DNA of 64,000 nt from Pseudomonadota bacterium (GTDB lineage Bacteria > Pseudomonadota > Gammaproteobacteria > Acidiferrobacterales > Acidiferrobacteraceae), in the NCBI GenBank assembly GCA_021841585.1, contig JAKBUS010000002.1, positions 34,544 through 98,543 on the forward strand, in the 5' to 3' direction. The position numbers were made by a program, and so were the translations under genes. Each line of letters opens with the position of its first letter. Within the stretch, counting starts at the first letter, position 1. Of the stretch, positions 27,245 through 37,758 are shown piece by piece. The notes under the pieces are model-generated. The model was not told the origin of the DNA. It did no database searches and saw only the letters and a program-made list of their open reading frames with translations.

Positions 27245-28220
27245 GGCGATGCGATAGGGCCTGGGCGAGCGCCATGGCCGACGCCATGCTGCCGATATCG
27301 ACCGCGCCGGTGCCGGCGCGGTCGAGGGCGGTCCCATGGTCCACCGAGACCCGCGGGAAGGGCAGACCCAAGGTCACGTTCACGCCGCCCCCAAATCCCT
27401 GGGCCTTCAGCACCGGGAGGCCCTGATCATGGTACATGGCCAGTACCACATCGGCCTGCGCCAGGCGCGCCGGGACGAAAGCGGTATCGGCGGGCAGGGG
27501 GCCTACCACGCGAATGCCGCGTGCCTGGGCGCGCATCACGGCCGGCGTTATGACATCGATCTCTTCGCGCCCCAGGTGCCCATCCTCTCCGGCATGGGGG
27601 TTTAGGCCCAACACCGCGATGGTGGGCCGCGCCAGACCGAAGTCACGCGCGAGCGCGGCATTCAAAATGTCGAGCGTCACATCCAGGCGCGCGGCGGTGA
27701 TCGCCGCCGGCACCATGGCGAGCGGCATATGGGTGGTGACCAGGGCCACGCGCAACGACCCCGCGGCCAGCATCATGACGACCTCGGCCACGCCCGCCGC
27801 ATGCGCCAGGAACTCGGTGTGGCCGGTGAAGGCATACCCCGCCTCATTGATGACGGCCTTGTGCACGGGCCCCGTAACCAGGGCCGCGAACTCGCCTGCG
27901 AGACAGCCTTCCGTCGCGCGTCTGAGACAAGACAGGACATAGTCGGCGTTCGCCGGATCCGGGACACCGGGGATCGCGCGGCGGGCGAGCGTCACCGGCA
28001 GGACCGAGGGGCCATGCACGCCCGGCGCATAGCGCGGCCAAGGCCGGTGGCGCCCGCGCAGGCGCGCCCTCTCATCCAGAAGATCCGGATCCGCCACGCA
28101 CACCCAGTCCACGGCCTCGTCGTAATCGAGCAAAGCCATGAGATCCGGCCCGATGCCGGCCGGCTCTCCGGGGGTAATGGCAATGACCGGGCGCTTAGAC
28201 GCGGCTTGGATAGCGGACAT
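27231..28220 (-). CDS. pdxA: 4-hydroxythreonine-4-phosphate dehydrogenase
   Basis: NAD-dependent enzyme of pyridoxal-5'-phosphate synthesis. Conserved motifs are AITPGEPAGIGPDL, VTGPVHKAVINEAG, FTGHTEFLA, LGLNPHAGEDGHLG, MYHDQGLPVLK and RVSVDHGTALD, which include the metal-binding histidines and the substrate loop. The start MSAIQAAS gives 329 residues; the gene overlaps the end of surA by 26 bp and the start of ksgA by 14 bp. Confidence 0.96.
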   Translation of the reverse strand: MSAIQAASKRPVIAITPGEPAGIGPDLMALLDYDEAVDWVCVADPDLLDERARLRGRHRPWPRYAPGVHGPSVLPVTLARRAIPGVPDPANADYVLSCLRRATEGCLAGEFAALVTGPVHKAVINEAGYAFTGHTEFLAHAAGVAEVVMMLAAGSLRVALVTTHMPLAMVPAAITAARLDVTLDILNAALARDFGLARPTIAVLGLNPHAGEDGHLGREEIDVITPAVMRAQARGIRVVGPLPADTAFVPARLAQADVVLAMYHDQGLPVLKAQGFGGGVNVTLGLPFPRVSVDHGTALDRAGTGAVDIGSMASAMALAQALSHRHANP

Positions 28221-29436
28221 AGGCGTCGTCACGCAAGGTCTGCAGCCAGCGAACATACAGGGCGTTGCCCTTGCGCATGCGCAGAAGCCGGCGCGCCTCG
28301 TTGCGCGTCATGCCGGCGCGCATGCGCCGGGCCGTCACCTCGATCAGGGCCTGGCCGCCGGCGGTGGCGTAGGGCCCGCCCACGACATGCAGGGGCAGAT
28401 GGCGCGCGGCCTCGGCCACCGCCGGCGGCAGTCCCGTAACGGTCACCCAGCCGAGCGATCCACCGCGCGCCGCCGTGCTTCCCTGCGAATAGGCGCGCGC
28501 CAGGGTCTTGAAATGCGCGCCCCGCGCAAGACGCGCCTTCAAGGCCTTGAGCTTTTCATGGGCGATGAGCATCGACACCCGGCGCGATTTCCGGAGCACG
28601 ATCTCGCGCAGCCGCACCTGTTCGTGCTCCGGCCCTTTGAGTCCGGCGCGCTTGCCGTTCAGCTTGAGGATGTAGTAGGCCCCGCGCCCCGCCACCAGGC
28701 GCACTTCACCGCTCTTCATCTGGCGCAGCGCGCGCGCAAAACTTGGGCGCAGATTCGCCACCGTCCGCCATCCGATATCCCCGCCCTCCAGGGCATGGGT
28801 GTCCTCGGAATGAGCGATGGCCGCCTGACTAAAGGGCTCGCCGGCGCGGATCTTCTTCAAAATACCGAGGGCCTGCTTGCGGACCGCCTCGCGCGCCGAG
28901 GTATCGGCCGCCACGGGAAACTGGAGCGTGATCTCGGCGACATGGTAACGGGTGCCATCGGCCGCGCGCGTCTGGGCGAGAAGCCGATTGACCGCGCGCC
29001 GGGTCACGACCACTGAACGGCTGATACGACGCATGATGAGCGTGCGGATGGTGATTTCCGTGCGCAGCCGGCGGCGGAAGCCCGCGGGGCTAAGGCCCTC
29101 GGATGCCACCGCCTGCTGGAACTGCGGCACCGTCATGTGATTACGGGCCGCGAGAGAGGCCTCGGCATGCTTGACCTGCGCCCGGCTCACGCGAATACCG
29201 ATGTTGTGCGCATACTGAAGCTCAAGCCGCTGCAGGACCATCTGGCTCAAGACCTTACGCGCCAACAGGTGTCGCGGAGGCACGGTCACATCGCGCGCCG
29301 CCAGGCGCTTTATCAGCAGGGATACCCGCCGGTCCAGCTGGTTTTGCGTAATGACCTCATTATTTACGACCGCAACGATCTTATCGATCGTTATCGGGCG
29401 GGTGGCGACCGGGGCCTGAAGGAGTGCGGCGGACAT
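28195..29436 (-). CDS. surA: SurA-like peptidyl-prolyl isomerase/chaperone, without visible signal peptide
   Basis: Periplasmic chaperone for outer-membrane proteins such as the LptD encoded upstream. The 413-residue protein has the SurA N-terminal domain (IDKIVAVVNNEVITQNQLDR) and two parvulin domains (YHVAEITLQFP...EGGDIGWRTV and VRLREIVLRKSRR...GGSLGWVTVTGL). Only 11 residues (MSAALLQAPVA) precede the domain that is normally the start of the mature protein, so no ordinary signal peptide is present. The ATG has AGGAG upstream, and the six in-frame codons back to the lptD stop contain no other start. lptD and surA are in the same frame, separated by TAA. Export may need an unseen mechanism. 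Confidence 0.88.
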   Translation of the reverse strand: MSAALLQAPVATRPITIDKIVAVVNNEVITQNQLDRRVSLLIKRLAARDVTVPPRHLLARKVLSQMVLQRLELQYAHNIGIRVSRAQVKHAEASLAARNHMTVPQFQQAVASEGLSPAGFRRRLRTEITIRTLIMRRISRSVVVTRRAVNRLLAQTRAADGTRYHVAEITLQFPVAADTSAREAVRKQALGILKKIRAGEPFSQAAIAHSEDTHALEGGDIGWRTVANLRPSFARALRQMKSGEVRLVAGRGAYYILKLNGKRAGLKGPEHEQVRLREIVLRKSRRVSMLIAHEKLKALKARLARGAHFKTLARAYSQGSTAARGGSLGWVTVTGLPPAVAEAARHLPLHVVGGPYATAGGQALIEVTARRMRAGMTRNEARRLLRMRKGNALYVRWLQTLRDDAYVRYPSRV

Positions 29437-29454
29437 AGAATAATCTCCTGACTT

Positions 29455-31611
29455 TTAGTAGCCGAGCATAAAGCCGTGTTGGCTAAAGGGGATGACCGGC
29501 GCCGACCCGAGCGCGCCAAGGCCGTTTAGCGTGAACTCGAACATCGCGGTCGTGAATTGGGTGTTGTTAAGACCGAGGGTCTTGCCGACATAAAATCCCA
29601 GTCCCCAGCAGCAGCTATTGTATTGGATACCGAGATAGGACTCCAAACTCGACGACTGCGTGAGCGAATAGCTGGTCTCGACCAGGGTCGACCAGCGTGC
29701 CAATACGGGCCACTGAAGCGATACATCCACCTGCTCCTGGACCCCGCGGATATATCGGTGGCCGACGGTTAGGATGGCGTTAGGCTTGGGGCTGTACTCG
29801 ACATAGGCATCGCCCTCATCGGTCTGATTATTATTGGGGTTCCAGGCCAGCGACCCGCGCACATACCAATGCCGGCTCAGGCGGGCATAGGCCTCGGCCG
29901 CCAGATCCGAGGTGCGATTGAGGACGCGCGTCTGGTAGCTCGCATAAATCGAGGGTTTATGGAAATAATAAATCTCGCCGACACTTGCGCGCAGCCGTTC
30001 GCGGCCCGTGGAGGAATAGAGGCGCGTGGTAAGGCCGGCTATCAGCTGGTTGGCGTTTACTTGGCGATCGGGCCCGAAGAAACTGTTGGTTCGGAACAGA
30101 TTCGTATAGGTAAACGGCGCCGGGGCGGTATCGAAAAACGGGATCCCCTGCTGATTGCGATAGGGGACGTACAGATAGGAGAGCTCCGGCTCCAGGGTCT
30201 GGCGGCCGCCACCCTTGAGCGCGCGCTCGAAGACCAGTCCGTCGCTCAAGCTCGCGATCGGCGTGGTTCTGTGGATGGCCGGTTGGCCCGCGATCCAATA
30301 GTCGGTCTCGCGGACGGCAAGCCGCGGGGTTATGAAACCGGCCGGCCAACGCCACGGATAGCTCAATGCCGGCTCGAGGTCGAGGCGATCGGCGGGGGGT
30401 GTTGTCCCGCCCACGAAGCGCGCGGCGCTGGCCTTCAGGCTGTAATGCAGGCGATCGGGCTTGGCCGTGCCTCGCGCCCTCAGGAATAGTCCGGGAAGCT
30501 CTTCGTAAGGCTGGTAAGCGGCGCCGACGCTCGTATCAAGGAGCTGATAGGAGCTGCTCGAGAGCTTCAACCGCAAGCGCCGGCCCGAATAACCGACTTC
30601 GCCCAGCTGCGGCAGGTCGATTTGGCTCGCGAGCGCGAAATTGGCGCTGAAGTCGGTATAGAACGCCGGGTCGGAGACCCGGTTGTAGTTGACGCTCGCC
30701 CACCAATAGGGATTGAAGGTCTGGTTGTGGGCAATGTGCAGGGCGTAGCGCGGACCGCCATAAACGCGATCGACAGGAATGAAGTCGATGCGGTCCGAGC
30801 CGCTATATCCATCGCCCAAGTAGCGGAAGTGGTTGCGAAACAGCACCCCGCGCCGCATCAATATCTCGGGCGTCGTGGTCAGATCGTAGTTGGGCGCGAG
30901 ATTCCAATAATAAGGGACCGACAGCATGATCCCTGAGGTGCTCGAGGTCCCGTAGCGCGGCGGCAGGAAACCGGACTTGCGCTTGGATGATATGGGGAAG
31001 CTCAGATACGGCCAGTAGAAGATCGGGACGCCATGAAAGTACACGCGCGCATTGGTGGCGACGCCCACATCCTTCGTGTAATTCAAGTGCAGCCGGTCGG
31101 CGTCTATATACCAGACCTTGGTGCCCTCGGGACACATCGTGTAACGCGTATCCTTGATGTCTGACTTGTGGCGGCTTCTCAATATCACCATGACCGCGCG
31201 CCCGCGCGCGTTGCTGCCCGGGAGCACGAAATGCACCGCGCGTGCGACACCCCGGCCGGTGGCCCGGTTCATGTGCAGATAATGGGCGCGCAGCTCGCCA
31301 CCCTTGGCGTTGGTCACGCGCACATGCCCAATGGCCGTAAACGCATTGGTCCGGCGATTGAAGCGGATCCGCTGCGCATGGACGGTCTCCGTGCCGTAGG
31401 TCAGGACCACCTTCCCGCTGAACACGGTTATGCCGTCGGCGAAGGCGCGCGCCTTGTTGGCCGCGACATGGGCGATCTTGCGGCCTCCCCGGGTGCCCAC
31501 GAACGGGGTCGGGTGGGCGGCGGGCGGGGGGCATGCGGCGCTCGCGCTGCAGGCGTACACAAGTAACAGCAGGAGCCCCGTCGAAGAGCGCGCGGCAACG
31601 ATCCGGGGCAT
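29455..31611 (-). CDS. lptD: LPS-assembly outer membrane protein LptD
   Basis: Large beta-barrel that, with LptE, inserts lipopolysaccharide in the outer leaflet. The 718-residue protein has a signal peptide (hydrophobic GLLLLLVYACSASA), an N-terminal OstA/LptA-like beta-jellyroll (about residues 45-160, with KVVLTYGTETVHAQRIRF), and a 26-strand-type barrel to the C-terminus. Cysteines occur near the mature N-terminus and as an adjacent pair in NSCCWGLGFY, matching the disulfides needed for LptD maturation. An in-frame TTG fifteen bases earlier could also be the start. Followed by surA, pdxA and ksgA, the standard order. Confidence 0.95.
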   Translation of the reverse strand: MPRIVAARSSTGLLLLLVYACSASAACPPPAAHPTPFVGTRGGRKIAHVAANKARAFADGITVFSGKVVLTYGTETVHAQRIRFNRRTNAFTAIGHVRVTNAKGGELRAHYLHMNRATGRGVARAVHFVLPGSNARGRAVMVILRSRHKSDIKDTRYTMCPEGTKVWYIDADRLHLNYTKDVGVATNARVYFHGVPIFYWPYLSFPISSKRKSGFLPPRYGTSSTSGIMLSVPYYWNLAPNYDLTTTPEILMRRGVLFRNHFRYLGDGYSGSDRIDFIPVDRVYGGPRYALHIAHNQTFNPYWWASVNYNRVSDPAFYTDFSANFALASQIDLPQLGEVGYSGRRLRLKLSSSSYQLLDTSVGAAYQPYEELPGLFLRARGTAKPDRLHYSLKASAARFVGGTTPPADRLDLEPALSYPWRWPAGFITPRLAVRETDYWIAGQPAIHRTTPIASLSDGLVFERALKGGGRQTLEPELSYLYVPYRNQQGIPFFDTAPAPFTYTNLFRTNSFFGPDRQVNANQLIAGLTTRLYSSTGRERLRASVGEIYYFHKPSIYASYQTRVLNRTSDLAAEAYARLSRHWYVRGSLAWNPNNNQTDEGDAYVEYSPKPNAILTVGHRYIRGVQEQVDVSLQWPVLARWSTLVETSYSLTQSSSLESYLGIQYNSCCWGLGFYVGKTLGLNNTQFTTAMFEFTLNGLGALGSAPVIPFSQHGFMLGY

Positions 31612-31699
31612 CGGGGTGTCAGTCAAATGTCAATGGCGGCTAAAATCGCATACAATCGCCCGCCGAGGCAAGGCCTCGTTCGGTTAAAGGAGAGATTTC

Positions 31700-33341
<1,642 letters not shown>

Positions 33342-33342
<1 letters not shown>

Positions 33343-33779
33343 TGGACGCCGGCGAGAACGTGGCATTGCCCGCCGAGCTCATCGACCGGCTGCGTGAGTG
33401 CTGGCGGCTTTTGATCGACACCGCGGTGTGGGGTGACATAAAAAGCGAGCAGCTGGGGCTTCTGACCCGGCTACGCAAACGCATCCTGGAGCTTGGTGAA
33501 CGGCTCAAATCCCTCGACGCCGACCGTGCCTGGATCCCCAAAAAGCGCGAACGCATAAAAAACCTGCTCGGCTCATGCTTGAGCGCGCGCGACGCGCTAC
33601 TGCTTACGGAGCGCGCCGCCCAAGGCATTACGGGCGGTCACGACATCGATGTCCTGTCTTGCACCCTCGCGGATCTCCACAGGATCATGACGACCGACCT
33701 GCAGGGACACGAAAATGCCTGGGCCGAGGCCCTTCAGGCCTTGAACAAGGGGAGTCTGGAGGAAGAAGAGGACACATAA
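33342..33779 (+). CDS. Uncharacterised helical protein downstream of murU
   Basis: A 145-residue protein I do not recognise. It is predicted to be mostly helical, charged, without signal peptide or membrane segment, and ends in an acidic EEEEDT tail. Segments ERLRKR-like LLTRLRKRILELGERLK and IPKKRERIKNLLGS suggest coiled helices. It overlaps murU by one base (TGATG), so it is translated with the amgK-murU pair, and a strong terminator follows its stop directly. Context suggests a role linked to cell-wall recycling, but nothing in the sequence proves it. Confidence 0.7.
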
Positions 33780-33780
33780 A

Positions 33781-33808
33781 AAAGGCCGTGTCGAAGACAC
33801 GGCCTTTT
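33781..33808. terminator. Bidirectional rho-independent terminator
   Basis: Perfect twelve-base stem AAAGGCCGTGTC/GACACGGCCTTT with a GAA loop, flanked by A-rich sequence on the left and TTTT on the right. It lies between the plus-strand unknown gene and the convergent H1-like gene and should stop transcription from both sides. Confidence 0.93.
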
Positions 33809-33823
33809 ACGGCCTCGCGCGGG

Positions 33824-34102
33824 CTACTTCTTCTTGGAGCGCGCCTTCTTTTTGGTGGACGCAGTCTTGGTCGCCACCGACTTCTTGGCTATCGTCTTTG
33901 CGCGCGACCTGGTCGCCGACGTCCGGGTCGACGCCTTCTTCGGTGCGGCCTTCTTGACTGGCGCCTTCTTTACAGACGTCTTCTTTACGGACGTCTTCTT
34001 TGTCACCGACTTTTTGGCGGCGGCCTTTTTGACAGACGCCTTCGCAGCTGCGCTTTTGCGCACCGCCTTCTTGGGCGCCGCCGCCTTCTTCTTCATTGCC
34101 AT
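33824..34102 (-). CDS. Histone H1-like lysine/alanine-rich protein
   Basis: A 92-residue protein made almost wholly of Lys, Ala, Ser, Thr and Val in KKAxxKK-type repeats (for example VKKAAAKKSVTKKTSVKKTSVKK as two blocks), with no acidic residue seen. This is the composition of bacterial histone-H1-like proteins (Hc1, AlgP and HupB-tail type), which bind DNA or RNA non-specifically and affect nucleoid compaction. AAGGAG lies seven bases before the ATG. A bidirectional terminator follows. The same composition appears in the C-terminal tail of the adenylate kinase at 52755-53801. Confidence 0.8.
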   Translation of the reverse strand: MAMKKKAAAPKKAVRKSAAAKASVKKAAAKKSVTKKTSVKKTSVKKAPVKKAAPKKASTRTSATRSRAKTIAKKSVATKTASTKKKARSKKK

Positions 34103-34749
34103 ACGCTCACTCCTTCGTTCATGTTAAGAGCTGCGCTCCGCCAACTCTCCGCCTCCCTGAGTTCGGGCGTCGGGGCAAGGAGCCAACCGGCCAGTGCGCG
34201 ACCGAAACGCCATATCGGCCGCGTGTTGCGAGCGCGATATCTCGAGGCGCGCCCAATCCCACCACTAACGGCGCACACGCTATCCACATCACGAGATCGC
34301 ATCGCCGTCAAGGCTAACTGTAACAGCGATATCAACATTTGCAAACAATTTGCGTAGCCGTTTTGCAAGAAACCGGACCGACAGGCGCAGATGTTGCTTG
34401 CTGCCCCACTCAAGGCGCGGCAAAGAAAGCCACCGGAGGGTATGCGCGCGGATAACGCCACTGGTTTGCGCGCGTTTATGGAGCGGGAGGCGCAAGGGCA
34501 TGAGATTGTGCATGGCCCGCGCCTCAAGGCGCATGACATTTGGCCGCTAGATTTCGCGTCTGGCGCAAGGCAAAACGCGCCAATCTTTGGTCAGCGGCCG
34601 GCCAACCCCATCGGGTCGGACGTGAGTCCGGCACGCGCCGGTCGTGCGTCTGGCATGATAGACGGCGCATAATGCCCCAAGCGGGTTCATATCGCGCAGT
34701 GTCTGCGCAGGCCAGTTCTCCAGTTGCCGAGCCCGAAGGAGGGTTACCG
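34103..34749. other. Intergenic region between H1-like gene and TraR/DksA-like gene
   Basis: About 650 bp. The left part should hold the promoter of the H1-like gene and the right part that of the TraR/DksA-like gene, which has GAAGGAGG at its ribosome-binding site. An open frame at about 34430-34672 has no ribosome-binding site or family features. I see no RNA gene or inverted repeat of note. Confidence 0.4.
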
Positions 34750-35148
34750 ATGACCGAGCTTACTGCAACCGAGCTTCAGACATTGACCGACCGGCTTACG
34801 CGCCGGCGCCAGGACCTGCTTGCCATGATTCAGGCTGGGGCCAGCGATGCGGGCCATGACAATCTTCGCCACATAGCAGGTGAGGTCGCGGACTCAGGCG
34901 ATGAATCAACCGCCCTTCAGCAAACCGACCTGAACCTGGCCGAAATGGAAAACGAGGTGCGCGAGCTGCGCGCCATCGACCGCGCCCTCGAGCGCGTGAA
35001 GGACGGCACGTACGGATCCTGCATCGAGTGCGGATGCCATATCCCCTACGCGCGCCTCGAGGCCTACCCAGCCGCCGAGCGCTGCACGGATTGCCAGACG
35101 CGTTACGAACGGCAGTACGGGGGGCGTGACGTGACACCATCACTTTAA
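34750..35148 (+). CDS. TraR/DksA family zinc-finger protein
   Basis: A 132-residue protein of the DksA/TraR family, which insert a coiled coil into the RNA polymerase secondary channel and alter promoter choice, often with ppGpp. The four zinc cysteines are C91, C94, C112 and C115 (CIECGCHIP...RCTDCQ). A helical hairpin precedes them, with ADSGDEST where canonical DksA has its DPADRA tip, so a classic DxxDxA tip is only partly kept (D48 and D51). Shorter than E. coli DksA (151). Start supported by GAAGGAGG. It could be a DksA paralogue rather than the main DksA. Confidence 0.85.
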   Translation: MTELTATELQTLTDRLTRRRQDLLAMIQAGASDAGHDNLRHIAGEVADSGDESTALQQTDLNLAEMENEVRELRAIDRALERVKDGTYGSCIECGCHIPYARLEAYPAAERCTDCQTRYERQYGGRDVTPSL

Positions 35149-35392
35149 GGTTGTGGCTTGGGTTAACAGACGGCATGGCATCTTCACGCGGGCGGCATGG
35201 GGTGCTGACGCGGGGGTCTTTCAGGGGGCGATTCGCGCGGCCGTTGCGCCAAACGGCGGCGCGGCCGGGCGAATCGCCTAACGGACGGCGGTTGGGCGCG
35301 GCCGGACGGGGCCGCGAACCGGGAGTCGCATCGCGTGATCTGCTAGAATGTCGCGCGCGGCAGACGTTGCCGTTTGTGTGGTGGACACGACA

Positions 35393-36745
35393 ATGCAATT
35401 GACCGTGATAGGCACGGGTTATGTGGGGCTCGTAACGGGCGCATGCTTTGCCGAAATGGGCAACGAGGTCACCTGCGTCGACATAGACGAACGCAAGATC
35501 GAGAACCTCAAAAGGGGCGTACTGCCGATATACGAGCCGGGGCTCGAGACCATCGTGAGCGGCAACGTGGGCGCGCAGCGGCTGCGCTTTACCACCTCGC
35601 TTCAAGATGCCCTTGCCACGAGCGATGTCTACTTCATAGCGGTGGGCACACCGCCTAACGAGGATGGATCGGCCGACCTGCGGCATGTCCTCGATGTAGC
35701 CCGCGACATTGGCCGCCACCTCAGCCATTACGCCATAATCGTCGACAAGTCGACCGTGCCAGTCGGGACTGCGGAGCGCGTGCGCGGCGCGATCGCCGCG
35801 GAACTCAAGGCGCGCGGGATCGACATCCCCTTCGATGTCGTAAGCAATCCGGAGTTTTTGAAGGAAGGCGATGCTGTCGGCGATTTCATGCGGCCCGACC
35901 GCGTTATCGTCGGCTGCGAATCGGACAGGGCGCGCGACCGGATGCGGGATCTTTACGCGACCTTCATGCGGAATCACGAACGCCTGCTGTTCATGAGTGT
36001 GCGGGCGGCGGAGATGACGAAATACGCCGCCAACGCCATGCTGGCGACGAAGATATCGTTTATCAACGAAATTGCGAATCTTTGCGAGCGCCTGGACGTG
36101 GATGTCGAAAGCGTGCGCCGCGGCATAGGGTCGGACAGCCGCATAGGCTACTCGTTCATCTATCCCGGCTGCGGCTATGGCGGCTCGTGTTTCCCGAAGG
36201 ACGTCAAGGCCATCGTGCGCATGGCCGACGATTGCGGATTCGAGCCTACGGTCTTGAAGGCGGTAGAGGCGCGCAACGAGCAGCAAAAGCACCTGCTGTT
36301 TGCGCATATCGTCGGCGAATACGGCAACGACCTCAAAGGGCGTCATTTTGCCCTTTGGGGGCTCGCCTTCAAGCCCGGCACGGATGACATGCGCGAGGCC
36401 TCGTCGATCGTGCTCCTAAACGCCTTGATCACGGCGGGCGCGCGGGTCACGGCCTACGATCCGGTGGCGATGACGGCGGCGCGCCACGAGCTTCCGGAGT
36501 CCTGGTTCAAGAGCGGCTCGCTGGTACTTGCGGATGATCAATACCGGGCCTTGGAGGGGGCCGATGCCCTGATCCTGGTGACGGAATGGAAGCCTTTCCG
36601 GCATCCGGATTTCGAACGCATGGGACGGCTTCTCAAGGAGCCACGCATCTTCGATGGCCGCAACCAGTACGACCCGCAACGGTTGTCGGAGGCGGGATTC
36701 CGTTATATCGGCATCGGGCGCTCCAATATCCGTCAACCGGAATGA
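35393..36745 (+). CDS. ugd: UDP-glucose 6-dehydrogenase
   Basis: Oxidises UDP-glucose to UDP-glucuronate with two NAD+, the entry step to UDP-L-Ara4N. The 450-residue protein has an N-terminal Rossmann motif TVIGTGYVGLVTGACFAEMG, the VVSNPEFLKEGDAV segment, the catalytic cysteine in GCGYGGSCFPKD, and FKPGTDDMREASS in the C-terminal domain. The start MQLTVIGTG is the family start. Being about 5 kb from the arn operon on the other strand, it probably feeds lipid A aminoarabinose synthesis as well as any exopolysaccharide. Confidence 0.95.
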   Translation: MQLTVIGTGYVGLVTGACFAEMGNEVTCVDIDERKIENLKRGVLPIYEPGLETIVSGNVGAQRLRFTTSLQDALATSDVYFIAVGTPPNEDGSADLRHVLDVARDIGRHLSHYAIIVDKSTVPVGTAERVRGAIAAELKARGIDIPFDVVSNPEFLKEGDAVGDFMRPDRVIVGCESDRARDRMRDLYATFMRNHERLLFMSVRAAEMTKYAANAMLATKISFINEIANLCERLDVDVESVRRGIGSDSRIGYSFIYPGCGYGGSCFPKDVKAIVRMADDCGFEPTVLKAVEARNEQQKHLLFAHIVGEYGNDLKGRHFALWGLAFKPGTDDMREASSIVLLNALITAGARVTAYDPVAMTAARHELPESWFKSGSLVLADDQYRALEGADALILVTEWKPFRHPDFERMGRLLKEPRIFDGRNQYDPQRLSEAGFRYIGIGRSNIRQPE

Positions 36746-36801
36746 GCTTCGAGAGTTGACAGAAGACGGTGGTGGCCGTAGCGTGGGCGCGAGGAGGAGC
36801 C

Positions 36802-37758
36802 ATGACCCACACTACGCACGCCGTCGAAGAGCTGTTTGCCCGCGCCTTTTTTGACCTTCTGTTCGAGGCCCACACCATCCACAGGCGTCACTTCGACGCC
36901 AACGAGATTCAGATCAGCACGCTGCTTTCGATCAAGACCGGCGGCTGTCCAGAGGATTGCGGATACTGCCCGCAGTCGCGGCGTCATGATACGGGCGTTC
37001 AGGACGAGGCCCTGCTTAGCATCGATGAGGTGCTGGCGGCGGCGCGCCGCGCCAAGGCGGCCGGCGCCGGGCGCTTCTGCATGGGGGCGGCGTGGCGCGG
37101 CCCCAAGGAACGCGATTTAAAGCGCGTGACGGAGATGATCACCGCAATCCGCGACCTGGGACTTGAGACCTGCGCGACACTCGGGCTTTTGCGCGAGGGC
37201 CAAGCCGAGCAGCTGGCCTTGGCCGGACTTGATTATTACAACCACAACCTTGATACCAGTCCGGAATTCTATGGAGAGGTGATAGGGACGCGGACCTACG
37301 ACGATCGGCTGGAGACGCTCTCCCGGGTGCGCAAGGCCGGGCTCAAGGTGTGCTGCGGGGGGATAGTGGGCATGGGGGAGACGCGCCGCGACCGCGCCGG
37401 ACTCATCGCCCAACTCACGGCGCTCGATCCGCCGCCCGAGAGCGTGCCGATCAACCTTTTGGTCCGCGTGCCCGGGACACCGCTTGGGGATAAACCGAGC
37501 CTGGAGCCGTTCGAATTCGTGCGCACCATCGCCGTGGCGCGCATCTGTCTGCCGACGAGCCGTGTACGTATCGCCGCGGGCCGCGAAGGCATGAGCGAGG
37601 AGTTGCAGGCCCTGTGTTACTTCGCTGGCGCCAATTCGATCTTCGCCGGCGATGTGCTGCTCACCACACCAAACCCCAGCGCCTCCGTCGATCAGGCATT
37701 GTTTGCCAAACTCGGCCTCAGGGCCGCCTCTGGCGCGGGCGATACGGCGGCACGGTGA
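36802..37758 (+). CDS. bioB: Biotin synthase
   Basis: Radical-SAM enzyme that inserts sulfur into dethiobiotin. C49, C53 and C56 in CPEDCGYC bind the [4Fe-4S] cluster. The auxiliary [2Fe-2S] ligands are seen in [29 protein letters not shown] and the arginine of RVRIAAGRE. At 318 residues the length is normal. GAGGAGG lies just before the ATG. It stands alone with no other bio gene nearby, and overlaps the convergent hrpB by 41 bp. Confidence 0.97.
   Translation: MTHTTHAVEELFARAFFDLLFEAHTIHRRHFDANEIQISTLLSIKTGGCPEDCGYCPQSRRHDTGVQDEALLSIDEVLAAARRAKAAGAGRFCMGAAWRGPKERDLKRVTEMITAIRDLGLETCATLGLLREGQAEQLALAGLDYYNHNLDTSPEFYGEVIGTRTYDDRLETLSRVRKAGLKVCCGGIVGMGETRRDRAGLIAQLTALDPPPESVPINLLVRVPGTPLGDKPSLEPFEFVRTIAVARICLPTSRVRIAAGREGMSEELQALCYFAGANSIFAGDVLLTTPNPSASVDQALFAKLGLRAASGAGDTAAR

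Noticed and set aside
34391..34672. Small frame between the H1-like and TraR/DksA-like genes
   Set aside because: No ribosome-binding site, no recognisable domain and composition like flanking non-coding DNA.
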